From Ardenticatenia bacterium (GTDB lineage: Bacteria; Chloroflexota; Anaerolineae; 4572-78; NAK82): a stretch of 42,890 nucleotides of DNA. Where the stretch lies: NCBI GenBank assembly GCA_003130875.1, contig QEXY01000069.1, forward strand, positions 1 to 42,890, read 5' to 3'. Position 1 is the first letter of the stretch, and each line of letters opens with the position of its first letter. A model generated the notes under the pieces. It worked only from the letters and a program-made list of their open reading frames with translations, was not told where the DNA came from and did no database searches. Shown piece after piece: positions 1-7,842 of this stretch. A program made the translations under genes and the position numbers.

Positions 1-689
1 CTGGCCACCAGGGCGGCATCCGCGTTTCCTTCGGTCAATACCTCGTAGAAGTGCTCCAGCGCGCCCGCCCCACCGCTGGCGATCACCGGAATGCTGACGG
101 CATCCGCTACCGCACGGGTGAGCTCAATGTCGTAGCCCGCTTGGGTTCCGTCGCGATCCATGCTGGTGAGCAGAATCTCGCCCGCTCCGCGTCTTTCACA
201 CTCAACCGCCCATTCGATCGCATCCAAACCGGTGCGTCGGCGTCCCCCGTGGGTGGTGGTCTCCCATTCCTTGTAGGGGGTATCCAGGCGACGCCGCGCG
301 TCGATGGCCACGACGATGGCATTGCTGCCGAATGCGCGCGCGCCACGGGTGATCAGATCGGGATCGCGCACAGCGGCTGTGTTGATGCTCACCTTGTCGG
401 CGCCGGTGGAGATGATGGCGCGCATGTCGTCGACGCTGGAGATCCCGCCCCCCACCGTGAAAGGGATGAAAACTTTCTCGGCCACGCGCCGCGCCATTTC
501 CAGCGTCAGCCCACGTTGCTCATGGCTCGCGGTGATGTCCAGGAAGACCAGCTCGTCGGCGCCCTCTGCGTCGTAAATTTGCGCTTGTTCCACCGGGTCG
601 CCGGCATCGCGCAACTGCACGAACTGAACCCCTTTGACGACGCGGCCATCCTTGACATCCAGGCACGGAATAATGCGTTTCGCTAACAT
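1..689 (-). CDS. hisF: Imidazole glycerol phosphate synthase, cyclase subunit (3' end outside window)
   Basis: HisF is the cyclase half of IGP synthase: with ammonia from HisH it converts PRFAR to imidazole glycerol phosphate and AICAR in the cytoplasm. The translation starts [15 protein letters not shown], with the first catalytic Asp at residue 11 as in the family, followed by FTVGGGI, the second Asp in [16 protein letters not shown] and the phosphate-binding ASGGAG. About 229 of the usual ~253 codons are present; the C-terminus runs off the left edge. The ATG at 687-689 lies 18 bp after hisA with an AAGGATGG ribosome site. Last visible gene of the his operon; hisI/hisE may lie beyond the window. 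The family assignment is certain. Confidence 0.97.
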   Translation of the reverse strand, partial: MLAKRIIPCLDVKDGRVVKGVQFVQLRDAGDPVEQAQIYDAEGADELVFLDITASHEQRGLTLEMARRVAEKVFIPFTVGGGISSVDDMRAIISTGADKVSINTAAVRDPDLITRGARAFGSNAIVVAIDARRRLDTPYKEWETTTHGGRRRTGLDAIEWAVECERRGAGEILLTSMDRDGTQAGYDIELTRAVADAVSIPVIASGGAGALEHFYEVLTEGNADAALVA

Positions 690-707
690 CGCACCATCCA
701 TCCTTCT

Positions 708-1451
708 CTAGACTTGCGGGCGCGCCAGGGCGAGCGCTTCCTTCAGATCGATTTGGCCCGTATAAAGTGCCCTGCCGATGATGACGCCCTCAATCCCTGC
801 CCATTCCATCTGCTTGGCCTGCTGGATGTCTTCCAGCGACGCAACCCCACCGGATACGATCACCTTCAGCCCCGTCGCCTGAGCCAGTGCCGCACATGCC
901 GTTGTGTTGACCCCGCTCAACATGCCATCGCGCTGGATATCCGTGTACACGACACGGGGTACCCCGGCATCTCGGATGCGCCTGGCCAGGTCAGATAGGG
1001 AGGTGTGACCGGTTGTTTGCCAGCCGTGTATCGCCACCTGGCCTTCTCGCACGTCGAGCGCTACGGCGATGCATTCGGCACCGAACTGGCGAACCGCTTG
1101 ATCCATGATCTCCGGTGCGACGACCGCGACTGTCCCCAGCACCACACGCCGGACACCCATCTGCAGCGCACTTTCGATTGCGTGCAGCGAACGCAATCCA
1201 CCTCCCAGCTGCACCGGGATGGTGATCGTGCCGAGGATGGCGCGCAAAGCGGCCAGATTGGCATCCGCCGCGCCGCTGTCACCCAGTGCGCCATCCAGAT
1301 TGACAATATGCAACCATTCTGCCCCCTGTTGTTCCCAGTGCAGCGCGATGGCAATAGGGTCTTCGCTAAAGACGGTTTCAGCTTGGGGGTCGCCTTGCTT
1401 CAGCCGCACGCAACGACCGCGCCGCAGGTCAATGGCCGGGTAGATGATCAT
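708..1451 (-). CDS. hisA: Phosphoribosylformimino-5-aminoimidazole carboxamide ribotide isomerase
   Basis: HisA catalyses the Amadori-type isomerisation of ProFAR to PRFAR, the fourth step of histidine biosynthesis, in a (beta/alpha)8 barrel. The 247-residue protein has normal length and begins MIIYPAIDLRRGRCVRL, with the catalytic Asp8; the second Asp is in ALDVREG (Asp133). VQLGGGLRS and VSGGVAS are the two phosphate-binding loops. The TrpF-like alternative (PriA) is not indicated, since a full his cluster surrounds it. Its start overlaps the 3' end of hisH by 23 bp, so the two are probably translationally coupled. Confidence 0.96.
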   Translation of the reverse strand: MIIYPAIDLRRGRCVRLKQGDPQAETVFSEDPIAIALHWEQQGAEWLHIVNLDGALGDSGAADANLAALRAILGTITIPVQLGGGLRSLHAIESALQMGVRRVVLGTVAVVAPEIMDQAVRQFGAECIAVALDVREGQVAIHGWQTTGHTSLSDLARRIRDAGVPRVVYTDIQRDGMLSGVNTTACAALAQATGLKVIVSGGVASLEDIQQAKQMEWAGIEGVIIGRALYTGQIDLKEALALARPQV

Positions 1452-2064
1452 CGAGATACTCCAGAAAGTTGCGCAGAATGGTCAGTCCCACACGTCCACT
1501 TTTCTCGGGATGAAACTGCACCGCCCAGATATTGTCGCGTGCCACGATAGAAGGGAAATGTTCCCCGTAGTCAGTAGTCGCGATCAAGATCGTCTCATCG
1601 TCTGTGGTGGCATGATAGGAGTGGGCGAAGTATACGAAAGCGCCGTCCGGCACCTCTTTCAGCAAAGGGTGATCCCGGCGTCGATGTAGTTGATTCCATC
1701 CCATATGGGGCACCGTGAGGGATGGCGAAAAACGAACCACCCGCCCCGGCAACACCCCCAATCCGCGGTGCAATCCCATCTCTTCGCTTTCTGTGAACAG
1801 AAGTTGTAACCCGACGCAGATCCCGAGGAACGGACGGCCACTGTCGATGAATTGGCGGAGCGCTCTGTCCAGGCCATGTTGGCGCAGACCATGCATGCCG
1901 TCGCCGAAGGCGCCCACTCCGGGGAGCACGATCGCATCTGCGCCGAGAACCGTGTCGGGATCGTGGGTGATCAGCGGCGCTGCTCCCAGAAACTCAAACG
2001 CCTTCTGGACGCTGCGCAGATTACCGATGCCGGCATCCACAATTGCGATGTGCATTCCTGACAC
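1429..2064 (-). CDS. hisH: Imidazole glycerol phosphate synthase, glutamine amidotransferase subunit
   Basis: HisH hydrolyses glutamine and channels ammonia to HisF. The class-I glutaminase triad is visible: Cys83 in GICVGLQLLF and His185/Glu187 in QFHPEKSG, with the oxyanion-strand motif LPGVGAFGDGM near residue 48. Length (211 aa) is typical. Two starts are possible: GTG at 2062-2064, preceded by GAGG at good distance, and ATG at 2053-2055, which gives the more family-like MHIAIVDAGIGN but has AGGA almost touching it. I keep the GTG. The stop overlaps hisA; hisB ends 18 bp upstream. Only the start is uncertain. Confidence 0.95.
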   Translation of the reverse strand: MSGMHIAIVDAGIGNLRSVQKAFEFLGAAPLITHDPDTVLGADAIVLPGVGAFGDGMHGLRQHGLDRALRQFIDSGRPFLGICVGLQLLFTESEEMGLHRGLGVLPGRVVRFSPSLTVPHMGWNQLHRRRDHPLLKEVPDGAFVYFAHSYHATTDDETILIATTDYGEHFPSIVARDNIWAVQFHPEKSGRVGLTILRNFLEYLDDHLPGH

Positions 2065-2082
2065 TCAAACCTCGCGGATCAC

Positions 2083-2679
2083 CTACGTCTCGATGACGCG
2101 CTTCGTGCTGGGTATTTCGCCGGCCAGAGAGGAATCCGGACGCGTTGCCTGGTGTAGTGCGCGTGCCAATGCTTTGAAAAGTGCCTCGGCGCCATGATGG
2201 TCGTCTGTGCCGGCAAGGAGATGGGCATGCACGTTCATCCGACTCTCCGCTGCCAGGGAATGGAAAAAGTGGCTTATCAAACTGGTCGCCATCGTGCCCA
2301 CCCGTGCGGTATGGAACTCACCTGCGAAGACACAATAACCGCGCCCGCCAATGTCCACGGCCACCAGCGCCAGAGCCTCGTCCATCGGCACGATCGCATG
2401 TCCCATCCGTGTGATTCCGGAGCGATCTCCTAAGGCATTGCCCAGTGCACGCCCCAGCGCAATCCCCACATCCTCCACTGTATGATGCTCGTCGACCGCC
2501 AAATCACCCGTCGCCTGAAGCTCCAGATCGAAGCGCGCGTGACGCGCCAGGGTGTTCAACATGTGGTCCAAAAAACCTACGCCGGTGTGGATATCGGCGT
2601 ATCCACGACCGTCCAGGTTGAGCTGCACCTCAACACGGGTTTCTGCTGTCTCGCGACAGACCTTGGCAATGCGCCCCAT
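2083..2679 (-). CDS. hisB: Imidazoleglycerol-phosphate dehydratase
   Basis: Monofunctional IGPD (198 aa) dehydrates imidazole glycerol phosphate to imidazole acetol phosphate, a Mn-dependent step. Both duplicated metal-binding motifs are present: DEHHTVED in the first half and DDHHGAEA in the second, plus GFLDHML and the C-terminal STKR. The N-terminal histidinol-phosphatase domain found in enterobacterial HisB is absent, as usual outside the proteobacteria, so a separate phosphatase is needed elsewhere. The ATG at 2677-2679 has an excellent AGGAGGT nine bases upstream. It lies 13 bp after hisC. Confidence 0.97.
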   Translation of the reverse strand: MGRIAKVCRETAETRVEVQLNLDGRGYADIHTGVGFLDHMLNTLARHARFDLELQATGDLAVDEHHTVEDVGIALGRALGNALGDRSGITRMGHAIVPMDEALALVAVDIGGRGYCVFAGEFHTARVGTMATSLISHFFHSLAAESRMNVHAHLLAGTDDHHGAEALFKALARALHQATRPDSSLAGEIPSTKRVIET

Positions 2680-2692
2680 TTCTTAAGACCTC

Positions 2693-3790
2693 CTACAATT
2701 CGCGCAGGGCTTGGATCAGACGCTCTGTGTCTTTGGGGCGTCCGACGGTGAAGCGCACATGGTCGGTCAGGCCAGGGGTGTGATAATAGCGGATCAAGAT
2801 GCCGCGTCCGGCGAGCTTTTGCTTAATCTCGAATGCGTCACGCCCCAGCACCTTACATAGGATGAAATTCGCATAGCTCGGATAGGGTTGCAGGTATGGA
2901 ATGGTCCGCAGCAACCCCATCATCCGTTCGCGCTCTGCGACCAGGCGGCGGACGTTGTCCAGCAAATATTCTCGATCCTCCAAAGAGGCGATCCCGGCCA
3001 CTTGCGCTGCGACGTTCACGTTGTAGGGCTGTTTGATCTTCCACAGATGCTCTACAAGCTTCAAAGGAAATGCCCCATACCCAAGCCGCAGACCTGCCAG
3101 GCCAGCCCACTTGCTGAACGAGCGTAACACGACCAGGTTGTCGTGATGGGGTACTAAATGGATATGGCTGTGCTCCAGGCCGGCGAACTCCACATACGCT
3201 TCGTCCAACACGACCACCACCGGCAGGCGCAACAGTTGGTCTATGGCCTCATCTGAAATCAGCCCCCCATCTGGATTGTTCGGCGAGGTGACGATGACAA
3301 GCTTGCAACGTGGTTCGTGTTGCACCGCTTGGATGATAGCCTCTACGTCCAGGGTGAAATCCGCGCGCCGCGGCACGTTGCACACACGAGCCCCGTTGAC
3401 CGCGGCATCAAATGGATAAATCCCAAATGTCGGAGGGCAATTGACGATCACGTCGCCCGGTTGTAAGAGCAGACGCATCACCAGGTCGATCAGCTCATCT
3501 GCCCCATGGCCTGCCAGGAGGTATTCCATCGGCAGCTGCACGTAATCGCTCAACGCAGCGCGCAGGAGCCGCGATTCGGGATCAGGATAGATGTGCGGAT
3601 AGGGCATCGCGGCCAGGGCCTGACGCACTTTGGGCGAAGGGCCATAGGGATTCTCGTTGGCGTCCAGCTTGGTGATCTGCTCCGGCGGCCGGCCCAGCTG
3701 CGCGCTCAGCACCTCAAATGGCAGAATGGGCACATACGGTTGCATACTCGCCACATCTGGGCGAATCAGCGCGGTGACATCGAAGCTCAT
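2693..3790 (-). CDS. hisC: Histidinol-phosphate aminotransferase
   Basis: PLP-dependent aminotransferase (class I/II fold) converting imidazole acetol phosphate and glutamate to L-histidinol phosphate. The 365-residue protein shows the substrate strand LDANENPYGPSP, the NNPDGG turn, DEAYVEF and the PLP-lysine motif RSFSKWAGLAGLRLGYG (Lys227), all characteristic of HisC. The ATG overlaps the hisD stop in an ATGA arrangement (3787-3790), implying translational coupling. HisC-like enzymes can also transaminate aromatic amino acids, but the operon position makes histidine biosynthesis the main role. Confidence 0.97.
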   Translation of the reverse strand: MSFDVTALIRPDVASMQPYVPILPFEVLSAQLGRPPEQITKLDANENPYGPSPKVRQALAAMPYPHIYPDPESRLLRAALSDYVQLPMEYLLAGHGADELIDLVMRLLLQPGDVIVNCPPTFGIYPFDAAVNGARVCNVPRRADFTLDVEAIIQAVQHEPRCKLVIVTSPNNPDGGLISDEAIDQLLRLPVVVVLDEAYVEFAGLEHSHIHLVPHHDNLVVLRSFSKWAGLAGLRLGYGAFPLKLVEHLWKIKQPYNVNVAAQVAGIASLEDREYLLDNVRRLVAERERMMGLLRTIPYLQPYPSYANFILCKVLGRDAFEIKQKLAGRGILIRYYHTPGLTDHVRFTVGRPKDTERLIQALREL

Positions 3791-5148
3791 AGATCCTGGC
3801 GACCGTCCCTCTGCAGACGTTTCGCGATGGCAGCGGCGTGAGCTGTCAATCCCTCTGCTTGCGCCAACGTAAAGGCAGCTGCGCCGATGCGGCCCGCTTC
3901 TTCCTTGCTCAATCCGAATAGGCTGATGATCTTGGTAAAATCGCGCACGGTCAACGGCGACGCGAAGCGTGCCGTGCCGAGTGTGGGCATCACGTGGCTA
4001 GGACCTACCACGTAGTCGCCGAGTGCCTCATAGGAGTGCTCGCCTAGGAAAACGCCGCCGGCGTGTCGGATGTGGCCGAGCCATAACCATGGCTGCGCGA
4101 CGTGGAGACAGAGGTGTTCCGCAGCGTAGAGATTGGCCAGTTCGATCGCCTCCTCTAAGCGCGCGCAAACGACGATGCCTCCCTGGGCGCGCAAGCTCTC
4201 TACAATCACTTCACTCCGGCTCAGACTCTCCAGCTGAGCGGCCACCTGTACCTGCACTTCCACCGCGATGGGGTGGCTATTGGTGATCAAGATGGCGCTT
4301 GCCAGTGGGTCGTGTTCCGCCTGGGCTAGCAGATCGGCAGCTACCAGAGCGGGGTCGGCCGTCTCGTCCGCCACGATTAATGTCTCGGTAGGCCCTGCCA
4401 GACCGTCGATGTCCACCCAGCCATATACCTGGCGCTTCGCCAGCGCCACAAAGATATTGCCTGGCCCGACGATTTTGTCCACGCGCGGAATGCTGGAAGT
4501 TCCATATGCAAATGCAGCGATGGACTGGGCACCCCCCACGCGGTAAACGTCCTTTATCCCACAGGCATAGGCGGCGGCGAGGATGACCGTCGCCGGCCAG
4601 CCGTCTTTGCCGGCCGGGCTGGTGACGTAGATTTCCCGCACTCCCGCCACCTGGGCCGGCACTGCGCTCATGATAACCGTGCTGGGGTAAGGTGCTGTGC
4701 CGCCCGGTGCATAAATTAATACCCGTTCCAGCGGCCGCACGATCTGTCCCAGGGCACTCCCGCTGTCCGACCATTCGATCCAGCCGTGTATCGGTTGCCG
4801 CTGGTGGAATGTGCGCACGCGCTCGATCGCGGTGTGCAGGGCAGCGCGCAACTCAGGCGCCAGAGTCTCATATGCTGCCTGGAGCTGTTCTACTGGGACG
4901 ACAAAATCGTCCAGAAGCACCCCGTCGATACGTTGTGTCCACTCGCGGAGCGCCGCATCGCCACGCTGCCGCACATCCTCCAAGATGTGGGCTACCGCCT
5001 GCTCAGGGCTCAGAGCGCGCCCGAAAACACGCTCGATGCCGGCCGTCAGCTGGGGAGTGGGACGAACCTCGCCGCTCAGTTGACGTGCCAGGATCGTCCG
5101 TCGTGCCTCGTCTGAGTTATAGATTCGAATAGGACTTGTCGCTTGCAT
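3787..5148 (-). CDS. hisD: Histidinol dehydrogenase
   Basis: HisD oxidises L-histidinol to L-histidine in two NAD-dependent steps, the last reactions of the pathway. The 453-residue protein carries family motifs in order: IYAPGGTAPYPS, GGAQSIAAFAYGT, KIVGPGN, DIDGLAGPTE, the zinc-ligand segment LLAQAEHDP and AEHLCLHV with the catalytic Glu-His pair. Start: GTG at 5149-5151 is directly followed by ATG at 5146-5148; I take the ATG. It is the first of the six contiguous his genes, 78 bp from the upstream gene. hisG is not in this window. Confidence 0.97.
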   Translation of the reverse strand: MQATSPIRIYNSDEARRTILARQLSGEVRPTPQLTAGIERVFGRALSPEQAVAHILEDVRQRGDAALREWTQRIDGVLLDDFVVPVEQLQAAYETLAPELRAALHTAIERVRTFHQRQPIHGWIEWSDSGSALGQIVRPLERVLIYAPGGTAPYPSTVIMSAVPAQVAGVREIYVTSPAGKDGWPATVILAAAYACGIKDVYRVGGAQSIAAFAYGTSSIPRVDKIVGPGNIFVALAKRQVYGWVDIDGLAGPTETLIVADETADPALVAADLLAQAEHDPLASAILITNSHPIAVEVQVQVAAQLESLSRSEVIVESLRAQGGIVVCARLEEAIELANLYAAEHLCLHVAQPWLWLGHIRHAGGVFLGEHSYEALGDYVVGPSHVMPTLGTARFASPLTVRDFTKIISLFGLSKEEAGRIGAAAFTLAQAEGLTAHAAAIAKRLQRDGRQDL

Positions 5149-5163
5149 CACGTATCTCTGCCT

Positions 5164-5191
5164 ATCATGCTGGATTTTGGCGAATGTTCAA
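5164..5191 (-). promoter_or_regulatory. Possible promoter upstream of hisD
   Basis: On the minus strand TTGAAC (5191-5186) and CATGAT (5169-5164) are separated by 16 bp, a partial match to a sigma70 promoter in the 78-bp gap before hisD. The his genes could equally be transcribed from the promoter ahead of the Trm112-like gene. By-eye match only. Confidence 0.3.
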
Positions 5192-5226
5192 GTGGACGGC
5201 AGGTTCGATCGAAGAACGACAACGCT

Positions 5227-6558
5227 TCACGAACTCGGACGGCCGTGCAACCGAATGGTCAGGAAAGAAGCGACCACTATCGCACCTGTGAATCCCACAC
5301 TCAGGCACGGGATGCTCACCTTGCCAGAGGCATCCCTCGGCGTTGAGGCGGTGCCGGAAGGGGTTGAGCCCGCAGATGGGGAAAGGGTAGGGGATGGCGT
5401 GGGTACTTGTGTCGCTGCCTGTCCCGAATCCGGTGTTTGCCCGGTGGTTCCGGGTCGCTCAAGAGGAGGAGCCCCGATGTGCTTCCGCCAGGCGTTGTCC
5501 AGTTCCCAGGTATCCATGCCAAGCGCCTCACGCAGGGCATCATCATAGAGAGAGCCCTGGGCAAAGATGTTCAGCAGCTTGGCCATCGCTTCTTTGCCGT
5601 AGTTTTGAATGATGAACTCTACCACGAGCCCGCTCTGGGCGTAGGCTTGGTTCGCGAGCTCCGGGTCGGCGGGGAAGCTGCTGGAGAGCGTCTGCAGAGT
5701 CATCAGACGATTTTGTTTCGCATACAGAGCAACCAGGCTGCGATAGCCCCGGAACGGGCTGTCCAGCTCGCCTGACATGTACACCGCCAGCCCCTCATCC
5801 AGCCAGCGTGGGATGTCACCATAGGGGTTGTCCGTGGCTTGATCGATGACAATGTGGGTCAGCTCGTGCGGCACGGCGATCAGGCCGAAGTCCAGGTCGT
5901 TCGGTGAGACATTGATGACAATGACACCGTGCTCGGTGAACGCTTGCCCGCCTGTCCATTCGTGGGCCCCGACTTCGACCGCCTCCAGCAGGTCGCGGTG
6001 GCTCCCGTAAATGAAGATTTTCACCGGCCTCGTGACGCGCACACCCGCTTCGTTTTCGATCTGATCCAGCGTGTGGTTCGCCTGGCGGAACAACGCCTCT
6101 CCAAAGTCGCCATCGCCTCTGTACCAGTATAACGTCAAGCGCTCATTGCTCAACGTCTGCCACGTATGGCGATCGTCCATATACAGATAGGTTTGAGGTT
6201 CGGTTTTCAGGGTGTCGCCCGCTTCATTGGTGATTCGCCACCAATAGCTGAGCTCACTGCCCGGCGGCAGGTAGTCACGTCGTTGATCGATTGTAAAAAC
6301 AGCCTCGACCGACGTGCCTGGCTCGAATTGCGCATCTCCGCGTGCTGTGGCAGGCAGGCCGGCAACCCGATACAGAAGACGCACTTCCTTTATCGGGCTG
6401 TCGCTCTCCAGTTTGACCCGAAATGTAATGTGGTCGCGGAAGGCTGCCTCGACGGACTGGTCGAGCACCCGGATAGGTTCCTGAGCCGCTGCCGTGGGCA
6501 GCCAGACTACGCTCGTTACCAATAAGACGGTGATCAGCAAGAATATAGAATATCTCAT
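5227..6558 (-). CDS. Membrane-anchored peptidase MA-family-like metalloprotease
   Basis: A 443-residue exported protein. Residues 1-25 form a signal peptide (MRYSIFLLITVLL...TAAAQ); about 30-120 is a beta-rich domain with Ig-like spacing; about 135-370 is a zinc-peptidase domain with HELTH (231-235) and, 20 residues on, WLDEGLAVY, giving the His-His-Glu ligand set of gluzincins such as the MA-family proteins. A Thr/Pro/Ser-rich linker (about 385-420) leads to a single C-terminal hydrophobic segment and a short basic tail, so it is probably anchored with the catalytic domain outside. Substrate unknown. The ATG at 6556-6558 overlaps the previous stop (ATGA); a longer in-frame start 60 bases upstream would spoil the signal peptide. 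Confidence 0.8.
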   Translation of the reverse strand: MRYSIFLLITVLLVTSVVWLPTAAAQEPIRVLDQSVEAAFRDHITFRVKLESDSPIKEVRLLYRVAGLPATARGDAQFEPGTSVEAVFTIDQRRDYLPPGSELSYWWRITNEAGDTLKTEPQTYLYMDDRHTWQTLSNERLTLYWYRGDGDFGEALFRQANHTLDQIENEAGVRVTRPVKIFIYGSHRDLLEAVEVGAHEWTGGQAFTEHGVIVINVSPNDLDFGLIAVPHELTHIVIDQATDNPYGDIPRWLDEGLAVYMSGELDSPFRGYRSLVALYAKQNRLMTLQTLSSSFPADPELANQAYAQSGLVVEFIIQNYGKEAMAKLLNIFAQGSLYDDALREALGMDTWELDNAWRKHIGAPPLERPGTTGQTPDSGQAATQVPTPSPTLSPSAGSTPSGTASTPRDASGKVSIPCLSVGFTGAIVVASFLTIRLHGRPSS

Positions 6559-6818
6559 TCGTTCACCTGTATGAGAGGGCCTGGATCGGGGAGTTGTTCG
6601 ATGGGGGTTTGTCTCCACTTGTCACCTTCCTCGATCAGCATCACCGGGATATCCTCCCGGATGGGGTACTTGCGCTGGCAGTCTGGCTCGGTGCATACCA
6701 ACCATTCCCCATTGCGCACCAGTTCCAGCCGACCCGGATCCGGGCCTGGTTTGCGCGTCTCTCCGCTGACACAGTAGGGACATCTCAGAATTTCCAACAG
6801 TTCATGGCTGACCGACAT
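6555..6818 (-). CDS. Trm112-like (UPF0434) zinc-binding protein
   Basis: An 87-residue protein with the Trm112 layout: an N-terminal LLEILRCPYC followed by a second Cys in CTEPDCQRKYPIREDIPVMLIEE, giving a four-Cys zinc ribbon and the conserved YPIRxxIPxML strand. In eukaryotes and archaea Trm112 activates several methyltransferases; in bacteria the small homologues are mostly uncharacterised. The ATG at 6816-6818 is preceded by GGGAGGT at good spacing; an upstream in-frame GTG/ATG extension is less likely. It is translationally coupled to the metallopeptidase-like gene by ATGA. No methyltransferase gene is adjacent. Confidence 0.82.
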   Translation of the reverse strand: MSVSHELLEILRCPYCVSGETRKPGPDPGRLELVRNGEWLVCTEPDCQRKYPIREDIPVMLIEEGDKWRQTPIEQLPDPGPLIQVNE

Positions 6819-6852
6819 GGCTACCTCCCTCAGTACTCTGACACTGCTCAAC

Positions 6853-6881
6853 AGTATACTGCATTAATCTTTTATGAACAA
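6853..6881 (-). promoter_or_regulatory. Promoter for the Trm112-like / peptidase / (his) transcript
   Basis: Minus-strand TTGTTC (6881-6876) and TATACT (6858-6853) are 17 bp apart, 35 bp upstream of the Trm112-like ATG. It sits back-to-back with the transketolase promoter at 6895-6923. Confidence 0.5.
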
Positions 6882-6894
6882 CTCGCCTGCAAAG

Positions 6895-6923
6895 TTGGCG
6901 TCGCAGAAGAGGCGGAATATAAT
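6895..6923 (+). promoter_or_regulatory. Promoter for the transketolase operon
   Basis: TTGGCG (6895-6900) and a perfect TATAAT (6918-6923) are 17 bp apart, about 58 bp before the GTG start of the transketolase N-terminal subunit. Divergent from the promoter at 6853-6881. Confidence 0.6.
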
Positions 6924-6981
6924 GCGGTCTTGTACTGCCTGCTTGATGAACTTGAGGACGAGAAGGAGGTATATTCCCCCT

Positions 6982-7842
6982 GTGAATCGAAACATCCACC
7001 AGCTGGAAGCAATCGCCAATGAACTGCGTTGTCTCGCTTTACGGGCCATTTATCTGGCCGGGTCAGGTCATCCAGGTGGTTCGTTGTCCGCTGCAGAGAT
7101 CGTAACCGCTTTGTACTTTTCGGTGCTGAACATCGATCCCGCATGTCCCGATTGGCCCGAGCGTGACCGAGTGGTGTTGTCCAAAGGACACGGATGCCCT
7201 ATCCTCTACGCGGCGCTGGCCAAGCGCGGTTATTTCCCGCTTGAGGAGCTGTGGACGTTGCGCAAGCTGGGCAGCCGGTTGCAGGGACACCCCGATATGC
7301 GCAAAACCCCTGGCATCGACGCCACCACCGGATCGTTGGGGCAGGGCATTTCGGTCGCCGTCGGCATGGCGTTGGGGGGCAAATTTCAGGGCAAATCGTA
7401 TCGCGTGTACGCGATTATGGGATGCGGCGAACAACAAGAAGGTCAGGTATGGGAAGCCGCTATGTCGGCCGCGCATTACTGCCTGGACAATCTTGTCGGC
7501 ATCGTAGACTACAACACCCTCCAGATCGACGGGTGCAACGCGGAGATTATGGAGATTGCGCCCTTGTCGGATAAATGGCGTGCCTTCGGGTGGCACGTGC
7601 TGGAGGTCAACGGGCACGATATAGCGCAGCTATTGGATGCTTTTGCAGAGGCAAAGAACACGCGGGGTAAGCCGACCGCGATCATTGCCCGCACGATCAA
7701 GGGCAAAGGGGTCTCCTTTATGGAAAACCAAGTAAAATGGCATTCGTCCATCCTGACGAAGGAGCACTTCGAACAGGCGATGACAGAACTGGGATGTGAC
7801 GGCTATTTCGCTGCAGCGTGCAAGGAGACATCCCATGTCTGA
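6982..7842 (+). CDS. Transketolase, N-terminal (TPP pyrophosphate-binding) subunit
   Basis: First half of a split transketolase, which with the next gene moves two-carbon units between sugar phosphates in the non-oxidative pentose phosphate pathway. The 286-residue protein shows GHPGGSLSAAEI, VLSKGHGCPILYA, TGSLGQGISVAVGMALG and DYNTLQIDG. The ThDP/Mg motif reads MGCGEQQEG: Cys148 (codon 7423-7425, TGC) replaces the usual metal-binding Asp of GDG. GTG at 6982-6984 follows AGAAGGAGGT (6961-6970); a longer ATG frame from 6874 would begin upstream of the promoter. The stop overlaps the next start by 8 bp. Transketolase fold is clear; activity with the Cys is uncertain. Confidence 0.92.
   Translation: MNRNIHQLEAIANELRCLALRAIYLAGSGHPGGSLSAAEIVTALYFSVLNIDPACPDWPERDRVVLSKGHGCPILYAALAKRGYFPLEELWTLRKLGSRLQGHPDMRKTPGIDATTGSLGQGISVAVGMALGGKFQGKSYRVYAIMGCGEQQEGQVWEAAMSAAHYCLDNLVGIVDYNTLQIDGCNAEIMEIAPLSDKWRAFGWHVLEVNGHDIAQLLDAFAEAKNTRGKPTAIIARTIKGKGVSFMENQVKWHSSILTKEHFEQAMTELGCDGYFAAACKETSHV

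Noticed and set aside
51-686. Long plus-strand frame opposite hisF, and similar frames opposite his, dpp and other genes.
   Set aside because: They are complementary-strand shadows of high-GC coding sequence; the minus-strand products match well-known families.
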